Position numbers and translations under genes: made by a program. A DNA stretch of 64,000 nt. Origin: Epinephelus fuscoguttatus (Eukaryota; Chordata; Actinopteri; Perciformes; Serranidae). The notes under the pieces are model-generated. The model made no database searches, was not told the DNA's origin, and saw nothing but the letters and a program-made list of their open reading frames with translations. The DNA lies in assembly GCF_011397635.1 (NCBI RefSeq), contig NC_064761.1, forward strand, positions 43,550,143 through 43,614,142, given 5' to 3'. Positions within the stretch are counted from its first letter, which is position 1. Every line of letters begins with the position of its first letter. Shown here piece by piece: positions 35,901 to 47,349 of this stretch.

Positions 35901-38900
35901 GACGAGCAGTGTCTGAGAGACCCTGATTTTTAAATGTGAAACTTCAGGGTGGGAATCACCAGAGGACCCACAGTACGATATTATTACGACAATTAGGTCA
36001 CGATACAATATTACTGCGATATGCCGAGTATTGCGATGACATATGTCGTGAAACACTGCGATTTACCACCTTGTTTCCACCTGCAAATTATTTCCCCAAA
36101 GGAAACTTTGTTGACATCAGTTCTGCATCATAAAAACTGTTAGCAGATTTAACACCCTTTGCAAGGCCAGATTAAGGGTGTGAGTGACACATTTCACATG
36201 CCGGTGAACTGAGTGGCAACACCCATGTTAGAAGAGGTTTTGGTCAGCAATCGCCCATTCTTGTGTTGCGTTTTGCAGGAGGTCTGTGATGTTTGCTCCG
36301 ATGTTACTTTTGTGTACTGCTCTAGTGTGGAGAACATCAGACTGCAGTCGACACTTCTCTGTGAGAAGTCCGACCTCTGTCAAGTTAAGTGTGTCCAATG
36401 TTGGTTAAGTTTTCGGCAGAGCGGGTTTAGTGTTAGTTTGGACGTCACCGGCTAACGCTGTCTCTGGATGTTGGCATGTGAGGTGAGTATTTTATTCTCA
36501 TATGACACTGCTTGCAAATGGCATGTGTCATATCCAAGTCCTCCTTTGTGTTAAAGAATCCCAGATAAGTACACACATTTGATTTAATCGCCGACGGCAC
36601 ATTTCTGATTTCTTTCTCTGGTGCATCCATCTTAGTTTTCATGAACTTCCTGCCAAATGCCACTGACTGAGACCTCTGCTGACCTCACCATATGAAACAA
36701 TCATCAGCACCATCCAGTGGACTGACAAAGCTTTTGATTTTATTATTCAAGGACCAAAAGTTGTCCTTAAATGTGTAAAAGTTCAATACTTGGTGTCTGT
36801 GTATCAATACAATATCACCGCGCAAAATACTGTGCTACTATGCTGTGTCGATTTTTCCCTCACCCCTTGTCAAACTGCTTTTTCTGTCTTTTCATTGGTT
36901 TAAATCACGAGCTACATTTGTTGTGGAGAGGAACAGACCTGCGTGGATAATTCAGCTCCTGGTAATAACTGTTAATACTGAAGAAATTCTGACAGGGAGA
37001 AGTTTCAGCTGGTTGTAATCTGCATTTCTCACCACTAGATGCCACTAAATCCCCTTAATCCTACACATTGGTCCATTAACGTCTGACACTGAGACTCTAT
37101 TCTTTACTTATTTATACCTTGCAGACACGGGCCACTCGCGACACTGCAACTTTGCTGTAGAAGTCGTACTCCATGGCATTCTCACTGAAGAACATGTACA
37201 CCTTGTCATCGTCACCATCAGGACTATTAACGCTCTCAGCCACATAGTCCATGTAGATAAAGTTTGGCTCTGAAAACACAAGAAGTGAAATGAGCGCTTT
37301 GGCCAGGTGCAAAAATTTCAAACCACTGCCTCAGTTACATTAAAGGATATCTAAAAATACTGCAGCATGCAGAGGCAGCTTGGCTGCTGCTGGAGTCGAT
37401 TCCCTTTAAACTATGCACACCATTATATAAAACTTTAAATGGCCGGTTTTTGCAGAGGAGGAACTCACCGCTGAGCCAGGAGCTCTTAAACTCAGTGCGG
37501 AGAGCCAAGTCTGAGCTGCGCAGAACCACCGGCTCAGAGCCCAAGAAGTTGATGGATGTAGCAGAATACAGGTCATTTCCTGTTGGACAGGAACAAGAGA
37601 TGAGGAAAAATTCCTGGAAATACATTATTCATATTAAGTTGGAACAATCTCTCGTTTATATGGCTACTAATGGACTCAACTGACCGGCCTGTTTTCTGAC
37701 TAAGTAGTACAAATGTTGAGTGAACAGGTCGCAATAACAAAGATATTGTGTGGCACTTGTGATGCACTGTGTGCTCAGATCTTGTGGCTTGTGAGATTTG
37801 TGCACAGTTATTATCACTGATCTTTTCTGTTGGTGCACTTTGAACATTCAGCAGTATTCGGCGCTTTGTTCCCGTTGGCAGCAAACCTGACTCAGACACT
37901 CACCCACCATGAGGGAGGAGTATCTCTGGAAGGGATCAAAAGGACACTTCCCCTTTCCCTCCTCCTGCTGCTTTCCCTTCAGCCTCAGCTGTCCATTAAC
38001 AAACGTCTGTCGGAAACAAAGGAAAGAAAACTTTTTACGAGAGGGAGAAGAATGAAAAACACTTTGAACTGTGATTTTATTCAGGCGCAGCTCCCGGACA
38101 CATGACTGGAATTAAAGGACTTAGCCAGTGATTTGTATGTTTAGCCTTTTGACTACAATGTGCGTATATTTACATTATTACTCACCACTTTCCAAAGTAA
38201 ATAAAAGATAACACAAGTATCAAGATTGATCTCCAACCTGCTACTGATTCATATTACATACTGCAGACACTAAACTGAGATGGATTATCCTTTGGCTGCT
38301 TTCATTTATTTATTTATCTTTTATAAACGTTAGCTCTTTGTGTCATGGGTCTGCACGTAGAAACCATTTCATTCTCCTTGGTGAGGCATTCAGGAGGCTC
38401 AGTCCTCTGAGATTTGAGTTCTTTGCCAAAATACACTGCAGTCATGAGCTAATGGATGCTGCAGAACAATCAACCCTAACAAAGACAATAAATACACTAA
38501 CACAAACATTATGGAGGGGAAGACTTTGTATTTTTCTGAAGCATTAGAAGAAAGAAATCTAATATGAGCTCTTGCTGAGAAAATGTGTTGACTTTGTCTC
38601 ACAAAAGAGACGATGTCAGTTTTTTTAATCTAAATCAATCTGAGCTCTCAGAATGAAAACAAAGTGGCCTTTAAAGGAACTGCATTTTAAGACCTTTGTC
38701 TATTAACTGCAACATTCAACCACAACTGTTGCTGCTTGGTTTAAAGAATGTGTCAGGTGATGTTTTTCCAACTGTAAACGAAAGCTATAAAAAGAACTAA
38801 ACCAACAATTAAAGTATTGTGTGTCAAAAGCCTGATGAAGCTTTTTCATGTGTGACACAGACCTCCATTGTTGCCCCCCAAAATATTATAAACACATCAG

Positions 38901-41900
38901 TGTTGCACTTTCTGACAGGTTCCTTTGATGCGATGAACATGGACACCGTGGTGTGTTTTGAGTCAACGCCACACACCCCGACCTGCTGCTGTGAAAACTC
39001 ACTCGAGCACCAATTACACACCGATCAGCCAAACATTCAAACCACTGACAGGTGAAGTGAATAACACTGATCATTTTGTCACAGTGCATTGTTCTGCTGG
39101 GAAACCTTTGGTCATGGCATTCATGTGGATGCCACCTGACGCGCTCCATCCACCCAAACACCACTGTGGACTAAAAAAACCCTTCACGGCAAGAGTACTC
39201 CGTGATGGCAGTGGCCCCCCAGCAGGAAAATGAGCCACACCACAAACACTGCTCAGGAATGGCCTGAGGAACGTGACAAAAAGCTCAAGGTGTCGACATG
39301 GCCTCCAAATCTCCCATACCCCAATCTGACTGAGCATCTTGGGAAGTGCTGGTGCCCCACCTCACAACTGACAGGTCTCAAATGATCCGAAGCCAGACAC
39401 CACAGGACACCATCCAGAGGCCATGTGTCCATGCCTTCACATGTCAGAGACCAGTCTGATCCGGGGGGGGGGCCCCACCATGGATTAGGGGTACCTCTGA
39501 GGTACCAGCACATCCCATAGATGTTCGATCAGAGTTGGATCTGGGGAATTTGGAGGCCAGGTCGGTGACCTGAGCTCTTTGTCACATTCCTGAGAAGTTT
39601 CTGCACTGAGGCATGGTGCATGATCCTGCTGGGGGGCCTCTGCCATCAGGGAGAGCTGTTACCGGTTTTAGAACCTTGCAGAGAAAAGTTGCAGCGGTTT
39701 GAGTGATGGCGTCACCTGCAACTGGTTTTAAAATGTAAGGCTGGTTGTCTGTTTCAACAGCCAGTCAGCTTGTAGTGAAGTCTGGTCAAGTCAAAATGAC
39801 CGCGGACAGTGTGCTCGCTTGCTGCGGCAGGTGCTCCGTCCTTTCCATCCTCACGGTGTGCCGGTGTTGTACGGTGGGTCGCTGCTCCTGCTCGCTGTAT
39901 ACGAACCTTTTTGTTTACCCAAAAACTGCCCTGAAAACACTGTCACCAAACCCACCAGACTCCATTTAAATAAACAGTCATTGTAGTAAAATCCAGGGTG
40001 AGAATCAGAGGGGTGTAAGTGAGCTGCTAGGTGAAGATTAGTTATATTATGAAACTAGTCCATAGCCATTGGCAGCTTTGTCACCTTCTACCTATGCCAG
40101 TCCTCAATGCCTATGTGCAGTTTCACATAGATTGACCACGTCAGTGAGTAGAAAAACGTGGGACAGACAGAATGACTGACTGACAGAATGACACACTGAC
40201 AGTTTCCGTGATTATGTACAGCATACCATACCATGACTTAGTCATACCAAACATTAGAAACAACACCAACATTGGTCCACAGGGGGAGCCACAGCGATCG
40301 GTCGCATTTTAGCCATTTTGAAGCATTTTTCTGTTGTTATAGCGCCACCCAGTTGCCAATTAGAGTTACATTTCTCCAGTCACCTTGAGGCGTCCTGTTC
40401 TACATATCTACCAAGTTTAGTAAAAATCCATATGGCGGTTAGGCCTAGATAAGAAATGAGCTCTCTAGCGCCCCCATTTTGTTTGATGGGGTCAATAATG
40501 GAGGGGTCCCCTCAGATTATGTGTGCTCATATGCCTACAAAGTTGCGTGGTGATGGGTGAAACCCTTGAGATGTTCTACACCTTTATGTGATGAGCCACG
40601 CCCTCCGCAATATTCATTGCCTTATAGAAGCTCAGTTTTAGGAAGTTTTCCAACTTTTGCCAAGAGGGAACTTTAGATATTACTCCCTAGATTATGTTCA
40701 CCCAGTTTCATGCAGATCGCTCAAACTTCCTAGGAAGAGATCCATTTGAAGTGTTTTTCAAAAAATTCAAAATGGCGGAAAATCTATATAAGCGGAAGTT
40801 ATGGGTTCTTGAGGCAAATGTGTTCCTCATGAGGAGAGGCATCTCTGTGCAAAGTTTCATGTCTCTACCACATACGGGGCATGAGATATGCCCATTCAAA
40901 GTTTGACATTTCAATGGGTTGCTATAGCGCCCCCCTTTGGCCAACTGATGTAATATTGCTTCATTGGCATCCTCCCATGACCCTCTACCACTGTGCCAAA
41001 TTTCACATGGATTGACCAAGTCAGTGAGGAGAAAAACATGGAACACACACACACACAGTTTGTCATTATATAGTGAGATGAAACTTATCGCTGAGCTCTT
41101 TCTGCTGCTAAGAGGTTGTGAAGTCTTATCCAAACCCAGGAATTATTTATCAAAAACTAAAGGCTAAACACTGAGCACACTGAGCTATTTAGAGCCAAAA
41201 AGTGTGCGATTGCACTTACTTTATTTTCAATAAATGTTAAAATATTGGTCATTAAGTATGTTGTCCTGCACACGTTTATGATGTTTTAATATTAAAGAGT
41301 GTGGTGATTTTTTGTTTTTGCGGTCCTGTCGGTCAAATGTCACTTACACTCTGGTTCTCAGGGCTGAAAGACACTTAATTTAAAGTCAATAGAAGCATTA
41401 TAAAACTTACAAAACCCGCCTTGGTTCATCTTTCCACTGCTCCAGCAATCACCATCTCTAGATTGTTTGAAATTAACTCTTAATTCACCCAGTTAGATGT
41501 GAAATATGATGCCTCTATACATGCTTAAATCACTGTTAAGTTAAATGGAGTCTGGTGGGTTTGGCTGTGGCGATTTTGTGGCTGTTTCTGGTGAATCAAA
41601 AAGGTTGATACTCTTCAACATGAAGGTCTATCTCTGTAGGGATCCTTTCCATAATGCTGTCAGACACTTGTAACAACAAACTGAGGCTGCCAGTGACAAT
41701 AACGAGCACTTTTAGTGGATGTAAATTGACGGTGAGAACATGTGCCGAGTGGTTTCACAGCAGCAGCCCTCTGTGCTGAACACTGGACCAATTTCAGAAA
41801 TTGTTGGTCCATCAGTCCGTCCTTTTGAAACCACCACCTCAGCTGATAAACAGAGGTCCTACCTACAAAAACAACTTACAAAATCCTCCAAACTGACTCC

Positions 41901-44900
41901 ACAGTCTTCAGTTTACTCACCATGTAATCACAGGCGGGGCTAAAGGCATTGGTGCCACAGACATACATTGTAGTCTCGTTCATTTTGTGCAGGGTCCGAA
42001 TGTAGTTACGGCATTCCACCTGCAACAAGATCCAGCAGAGAGAATGCCAAGGTCAGAGCTTTTGTTAGTTCAGCCGCAAAAACACAAACATGCCACATAC
42101 ATATACTGACAGCACTGGCTGCCTGAGGTTGAGCTGGTGACCAAAAAGGTCAAGGCTGTGTACGTGCATTTTCCACTCCCTCCTTTATTTGGACATTCAG
42201 TACAAAGCTGTAAGCAAAGCACTTCAAAGAGAATTCTAAAAAGGAAAAAGACTCCCACATAAATGATTTACAAATGCACAGAGATAAACTGCACTGGGGA
42301 GTAAACTGCTTTCAATCATCAACAGTCATCCTTTCAGGCTGTATTCTTAGCCTAGAAGTAAAACTTAGCGTATGCAAGCTCTGTTTCGAAATACATTACA
42401 CAAACCTCGGCATGTTTTCCTTTGTACTTGCACTCCCTCTGCTTTTCCTCGGTAACTCGCCAATACACCTGCATCAACAGAGGGAAAGTGTCTTGTCAAA
42501 GCATGCAGGAACAGTGTCGCAACCCGCAGCACGACAGTGGAGCCTCAGCTCGTTTACCCTCACACACGCATCACTGTTTATCTAACGTCAAGACCAGTCA
42601 GTTCACTCTAGAAGGGTGTAGCTACCTGCTGGCTGGGACACCAGTCCCTCTTCAGTTGTGACTGTTAGCTGTAACTGCAACTAAGAATCAACAGGCTACT
42701 GTCTGTAGAGTTCAACAAGACCATTATTCATTCAAGTTCCTTATGCAAATTTGCACGAGACAAACAGACAACAGTGTTGACCTGGCTGCTGGTGTGAGAA
42801 CAGGTCATTACACAATCTGATGTGAATCTGTGAGCATGTTCTCAGCCTCAAAATAGTGAGACAGATGTACAAAGAGTACACTTACTGGAGGAATGAAGTG
42901 ATTATGAAATGTTACTGAAATGCTCTTGCAGCCAAGATGTGTCTGAGATGTCAGTGTTGCACAATTTATTTTCTAACTTTATTCTAGTTTGTGCTTTTTT
43001 TTTCTTGTGTACTGGGTACGCTCACTTTGTCAGTCTCCAAAAATCCTTCATAGCAGACACTCTGAGGTAAAATGTTACAGGTATACTGTGTAGGATTGTC
43101 GTGAAGTGTTCGTAAACATGCTCAAAGTGAAAGTAAAAGCCAAATCCAAATTCACTCTCGTTTGGCATTTCGCCTCCCTGTGCGTTTTGTTTTTGGCACT
43201 GTGTCTCTTGGATGCCTGGCACCTTTTTATAAAGCCTGGACCTCACCTGAGCGCTGTGGGTGTGAGCGCCCAAATGTCCCGAGCACAGAAAAAGAGAAAA
43301 AAAAAATAATACATGCAGAAGACGGAGCCTCTGCAGATAAATACACCGCCACACACTTCTAGAGGGTTGTAAGGGAAGATTGTACGGGTCTATACGTTTG
43401 TTTTTTAGGGAAATCCTGCAGAGCATACCTTTAAAAGGAATACTTCACTCCCCAAATGACCATTTGTATATCAATTACTCACCTTGTGTTCCGCTGAATT
43501 CATGACAAAATCTTTGTTTTTCTCACATGCCTCTGCCGTGAACGAAGAATCCAAAAACAAAGAAAATTCTTGATACATTGACAAAAACAGCGACCGCATT
43601 TAACAGCTGCAAAACTATATCAAAACGTGCAGTGTAATCATTTATGCAGTCAAATGCGCAGAACTTCCCATGAAGACAGCCCTCTCTGACAGGGAACGGG
43701 ACTAAATGTGGAACATATCAATGCTCTCTTCACTGCCAGATTGCGAAAAACAGTGATTTTACCTCGCTGATCACAGGAGCTGTTGATCTACCACTGCCTT
43801 GATCATTTAGTTTGTTAGTGTTATTTTGTGACTTTGTTAGTTCAGTAGTTCATTCAGCGGAAATCATTTACCTCACGCCCCCCTCCCAGTCTCCACAGGT
43901 GTGCCCCAGGGCTCTGTCCTGGGGCCCCTGTTATTCATCATCTACTTACTCCCCCTTGGTCACATTTTCCGTAAAAACCACATTAATTTCCATTGCTATG
44001 CGGATGACACCCAGCTCTACATCTCCTCCAAACCTGATTCCACCCTCCCTCCCTCATTCCTTACTGATTGCCTTCATGAAATAAAGTCCTGGTTCACATG
44101 GAATTTTCTCAAACTAAACAGTGATAAAACAGAAATGTTACAAATCAGCACTAAACCCACTCTAGCCAAAGCCCACAGTTTCACCATATCGATTGACAAT
44201 TCTTCCATCCTCCCCTCCCCTCAGGTAAAGGGTCTGGGTGTCATCATCGACAGCACGCTTTCCTTCTCATCCCACATTAACAACATAACCCGGTCAGCCT
44301 GCTTTCATCTCCGTAACATCAACCGCCTGCGCCCCTCCCTCACACCTCACACCGCTGCCATACTGGTTCACAGTCTTGTCACTTCCCGGCTTGACTACTG
44401 CAACTCCCTCCTGTTTGGTCTCCCCCAGAAAATCCTCCATAAACTGCAGATGGTTCACAATTATCACTAGGACCCCACCCACCCATCATATCACACCCAT
44501 CTTACAGCAGCTCAATGTCAATGTCAATGTCAAGTTTATTTATATAGCACATTTAAAAGCCTAAGGCCAACCGAAGTGCTTTACAAGATGAAATCATCAG
44601 CATCAATAAACAATACAAGCAGAAACAGTACAAAGCAGAGAGGTAGAAGAAAACAAAACAAAACAAGACACAACAACAGGTGACTCAACTCAGCCAAAAG
44701 CCAGGGGAAACAGGTGGGTTTTAAGACGTGTTTTAAAAATAGAGAGGCTAGTCGCAGACCGCACAGACAGAGGCAAAGCGTTCCGCAGCGTGGGAGCCGC
44801 CACTGCAAAGGCTCGATCTCCTCTAGATTTTAAGAGGGATCGAGGAACGTCCAGAACGAACTGGTCAGCTGATCTCAGGGCTCTGGAGGGTCGATGCACC

Positions 44901-47183
44901 TTGATAAGGTCGGATAAATATTCAGGGGCCAGTCCATACAGAGACTTAAACACAAATAAAAGAATCTTAAAATCAATCCTGTATCTAACCGGAAGCCAGT
45001 GAAGTGAAGAGAGCACTGGTGTTATGTGCTCATATTTCTTTGTCCCGGTAAGGAGACTGCTGCATTCTGCACAAGCTGTAGACGGTTAAGCTCTGATTGG
45101 CCGATGCCGACGTACAGGGAATTACAATAATCTAAGCGCGATGAAATGAACGCATGGATAACCTTTTCTAGATCAGCCCTTCTTAGATAAGGTTTGACTT
45201 TGGCTAGGAGCCAAAGCTGAAAAAGCTAGTCTTAACCACAGAACTGACCTGCTTGTCCAATTTAAACGCCCCATCAATAATCACACCTAGGTTTCTGGCC
45301 TGGGAACCTATATAGGGTGCTAGTGGGCCAAGGGACCTGGACAAGGTCAGGACGACCAAACAGGACAATCTCCGTTTTGTTTTCATTTAATTTGAAGAAA
45401 TTTAGGTCCATCCAAGTTTTTAATGTCCCTCATGCAATTAAACACAGCATGGAGGGATTCCTTGGAGGGGACCTTTAATGGCAAGTACACCTGCACATCA
45501 TCAGCAAAACAATGAAAAGGAATACCATGCTTCCTAAATATCGACCCCAGGGGTAGCATATATAGGGAGAACAGTAGAGGGCCTAGAACTGACCCCTGGG
45601 GGACCCCGCAGGTCAGAGGGGCAACACAGGAGGAAAACTGCCCCAACTGCACACAGAAGGATCTATCAGCAAGATTTAAACCACTCCAGAGCGGAGCCTT
45701 TAATGCCCACACAGTGCTCGAGTGCTCCATTGGCTCCCCATCACCTACCGCATCCACTATAAGATTATACTTCTGAGCTACAAGGCCATCCACAGCCTCG
45801 CCCCTCTGTACGTCTCTGACCTCCTTCCTATCACCATACCTGCTCGCACCCTCAGATCCTCCTCTTCTATTCACCTCACTGTCTCCTCTGTTCGCCTCAC
45901 TACCACGGTGAGCAGAGCATTCAGCCACTCTGCTCCCCAACTCTGGAATTCACTCCCCCTGACCTCCGAAATACTGATTTACTTTGAGGAGAGCAAAGAC
46001 AAGTTTCACTTTTAGGGTTGCCGGTTTGGGAAGTACCAAGCATATAACTGGATAAATGAGACTTGGATTTTACTGCACAAGTTGTGTGACAGTTTTGCTG
46101 TTGTGGAAAGGCAGATGACTGTGGCTTTAATTCATCAAGACTTTTCCCAGTTTTTGGATTTGCATGCAAACAACAGTTTTCTTCACAAATTCAGCGTAGC
46201 ATGGGGCGAGTAACTGCTGCAGCAGTGGTCATTTGGGGGGTGAAGTTTGTCTTTAAGCTGAACCGCTCATAACGTACAGCCACACCAACACCACCTGTGA
46301 TGCGTGGCCAGCAACAGACATGAGTTCCTTTTATGTGGTTGCAGACTATAAAGTTTTAATCCATGATAAAAAAAAAAGACAAGTCCGGCCTTGAGTCTCT
46401 TCCTGATTATTTGATGAAATGCCTTCAGCCACTTTGATGAAATATCATAAATCTTCAATAAATCTTTTTTATTTTTAATCTGCAATAATTAAGTTAATTA
46501 ATAACTATATTATCAAGGCAAAGACAGTTTGCATGTTGATCTGTAGCTGATCTGCAGGCACGTGTGTGTTTATCAGTTGTTTTACAGCTGATCAGGACAA
46601 AGTGCCAGACCTGCTGACTCTGTAAACAGATCTGTTTTTTTTCATGAATCTCTTCACATGTTCTTACCACATCCTTCCTGACAGAGACGTTGTTGATGTC
46701 CAGAGCGTAAATGGCCTCTCTGGCTCCCAGCAGCAGCACGCCCAGGTCATCTCTCATTAGCATAGTGGAGTAGTTGAAGATCCCCTCTTCTCTGAACAAC
46801 TTCAGCTCGTCTAACAAAGGAGAGAATCTGCATTACTTTCTACATTTCAGCTGCTGTGACTCGGTGCAGTTGGGAAAATGCTCCCACAGCAAAAACAAAA
46901 TGCAAATTCAGTGAAATTCAATAAGCATGTCCCAGCCAGCACAAAAACTAAGAAGTTAAAGTTGCACTGCTTGTTCACATATCATAGTGAAACTATTCAA
47001 ATGCATCCTTGAGCTGATACAATGACTCCCAGAAACACAGATTATGCCTTGATGACACTGAGAATTTGACTCACTCTGGTAGGGGACGGTCATTCGGGGA
47101 ACACAGTAGTGATTGCTGAGCGCACTAAATGAAACATGGAGCATCAATCCACAGACGATGCTCAGGGCTGAGAGAAGAGACAT
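29942..47183 (-). CDS. Class 4 semaphorin, transmembrane (13 coding exons)
   Basis: Exons in coding order: 47183-47075, 46810-46668, 42468-42406, 42019-41921, 38006-37904, 37579-37469, 37269-37118, 35493-35321, 35163-35007, 34905-34683, 33442-33327, 33059-32840, 30723-29942. All joins are in phase, giving 816 residues. Residues 1-22 are a signal peptide. The sema domain runs to about 495 ([53 protein letters not shown]). A PSI domain spans 501-553 with ARDPYCAWD. One Ig-like domain has Cys576 and Cys622. The transmembrane segment is about 707-729, with an 87-residue cytoplasmic tail. This order defines class 4. Such proteins signal through plexins at the cell surface in axon guidance, vascular and immune contacts. 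Several N-glycosylation sequons are present (NYS, NVS, NET, NRT). Which paralogue it is cannot be settled. The short tail ending in SEI is unlike my recollection of human SEMA4D. A teleost sema4e-type gene is one option. Confidence 0.9.
31382..31880. mobile_element. PIF/Harbinger-type MITE
   Basis: The ends GGGCCGTTTTATAGTTGAC and GTTGACTATAAAACGGCCC are inverted repeats. TAA on each side (31379-31381 and 31881-31883) is the 3-bp duplication typical of Harbinger elements. No transposase is inside. It is in the last semaphorin intron (30724-32839). Confidence 0.75.
32150..32520. repeat. Repeat family C, copy 3
   Basis: Contains TTTGTTTGGGAGAGGAAGAG and AACCTCCTGAACAATGAACA in the same order as the copies at 27.3-28.4 kb and 36.9 kb. 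It lies in the last intron of the semaphorin. Confidence 0.5.
33071..33092. repeat. (CA)n microsatellite beside a splice acceptor
   Basis: The CA run (GT on the coding strand) ends about ten bases before the acceptor of the semaphorin PSI exon at 33059 and takes the place of a normal pyrimidine tract. Confidence 0.8.
33257..33281. repeat. (ATG)n microsatellite
   Basis: Eight TGA/ATG units in the intron between semaphorin exons 11 and 12. Confidence 0.85.
34263..34616. mobile_element. 1-kb interspersed repeat, copy 2 (3'-truncated)
   Basis: Matches the first third of copies 1 and 3 from ACTAGTCCATACCCATTGG to CGTCCTGTTCTACATA and then stops abruptly, about 65 bases before the donor-side end of semaphorin exon 10 (34683). 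Only the left end is kept, which argues against simple 5' truncation if the element is a retroposon in this orientation. Confidence 0.6.
35642..37075. mobile_element. MITE-like element containing a hAT element
   Basis: The left end CCAGTGTGTCGGATTTAAGGG is inverted at the right as CCCCTTAATCCTACACATTGG (about 37052-37073). Between them lies a second element, about 35944-36868, whose ends GGGTGGGAATCACC and TTTCCCTCACCC are loosely inverted. The second element carries the BED-finger fragment noted separately. The right part (36893-37075) is family C. It sits in the semaphorin intron 35494-37117. Confidence 0.45.
36453..36660 (-). pseudogene. hAT transposase BED zinc-finger remnant
   Basis: The minus-strand frame has [11 protein letters not shown], then an acidic run, then [13 protein letters not shown] and a downstream SRDSVSRH. 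The aromatic-plus-GF start, CxxC and trailing His follow the BED finger of hAT transposases and ZBED proteins, where the usual form is W.yFGF...C..C...I.y...tt.L..H. Here Trp is replaced and the TTNL part is degraded. The catalytic domain is missing. It is a dead DNA-binding fragment. Confidence 0.55.
39030..39650. pseudogene. Tc1/mariner transposase C-terminal remnant, inverted duplicate
   Basis: 39100-39470 on the plus strand degenerately encodes the end of a Tc1-like transposase. TGGCCTCCAAATCTCCCATA and onward corresponds to the WPPNSPD(P/L)NPIEHLW motif around the last catalytic acid, here mutated. 39504-39650 is the same sequence inverted (rc has TGGCCTCCAAATTCCCCAGA), so the locus is a foldback. 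It lies in a semaphorin intron (38007-41920). Confidence 0.6.
40054..41082. mobile_element. 1-kb interspersed repeat, copy 3 (full length)
   Basis: Near-identical to copy 1 at 14358-15370, in the same orientation relative to the window. A (CA)n tract of about eight units interrupts it near 41043, just before the right end TCATTATATAGTGAGATG. It lies in the semaphorin intron between exons 4 and 5. Confidence 0.65.
43860..44515 (+). pseudogene. L2-type LINE reverse transcriptase, 5' part of a split copy
   Basis: The open frame has [14 protein letters not shown], then [13 protein letters not shown] with the catalytic YADD, then LNSDKTEML and [14 protein letters not shown]. These motifs are in the order of the palm and thumb of L2/CR1-clade reverse transcriptases. 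The frame stops at 44467, just before the junction with a minus-strand insertion. The rest of the same copy resumes at 45715. It is 5'-truncated. It sits in the semaphorin intron 42469-46667. Confidence 0.8.
44516..45714 (-). mobile_element. L2-type LINE inserted antisense into another L2 LINE
   Basis: On the minus strand, 45703-45383 encodes [14 protein letters not shown] and [12 protein letters not shown] (catalytic FADD). 45386-45204 follows in a shifted frame with [15 protein letters not shown], and 45016-44690 has [16 protein letters not shown], the C-terminal part. The element's 3' end at 44516-44545 is a TTGACA-type repeat tail (AATGTC units on the plus strand), usual for L2 3' ends. 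A short AGCTC/GTGCTC duplication may mark the target site. Frame shifts make it inactive. Confidence 0.75.
45715..46020 (+). pseudogene. L2-type LINE C-terminus, 3' part of the split copy
   Basis: Plus-strand frame with [26 protein letters not shown]-type residues, then RTLRSSS and [10 protein letters not shown], the conserved tail of L2-type ORF2. It continues the domain interrupted at about 44515 (CTTACAGCAGCTC / CTCCATTGGCTCCCC). The pre-insertion reading ILQQLHWLP is restored if the antisense copy is removed. Confidence 0.75.
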
Positions 47184-47310
47184 GGCTCAGAGTCCAGGTT
47201 TGTCTTAGTGTGGAAGAGCTGCACAGTCCAGCTCTGCCACCAAAGCACCCGATCAGAGACAGAGCATGGTCCACGGTCTCAGTCCAGATGTCGCTGTTGT
47301 TACACTGTGG

Positions 47311-47318
47311 TGACGTCA
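47311..47318. promoter_or_regulatory. Consensus CRE (TGACGTCA) upstream of the semaphorin start codon
   Basis: A perfect cAMP-response palindrome 128 bases before the ATG at 47183 on the coding (minus) strand. It matters only if a transcript starts near here. If the 59.7-kb exon is the true first exon, this site is intronic. Confidence 0.3.
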
Positions 47319-47349
47319 CTGTCCTGGACATGTGCCGCCCTGGCACAAG

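Noticed and set aside
44690-45016. 108-codon minus-strand frame as a host protein
   Set aside because: The [13 protein letters not shown] motif and neighbouring RT motifs identify it as the C-terminus of an L2-type LINE.
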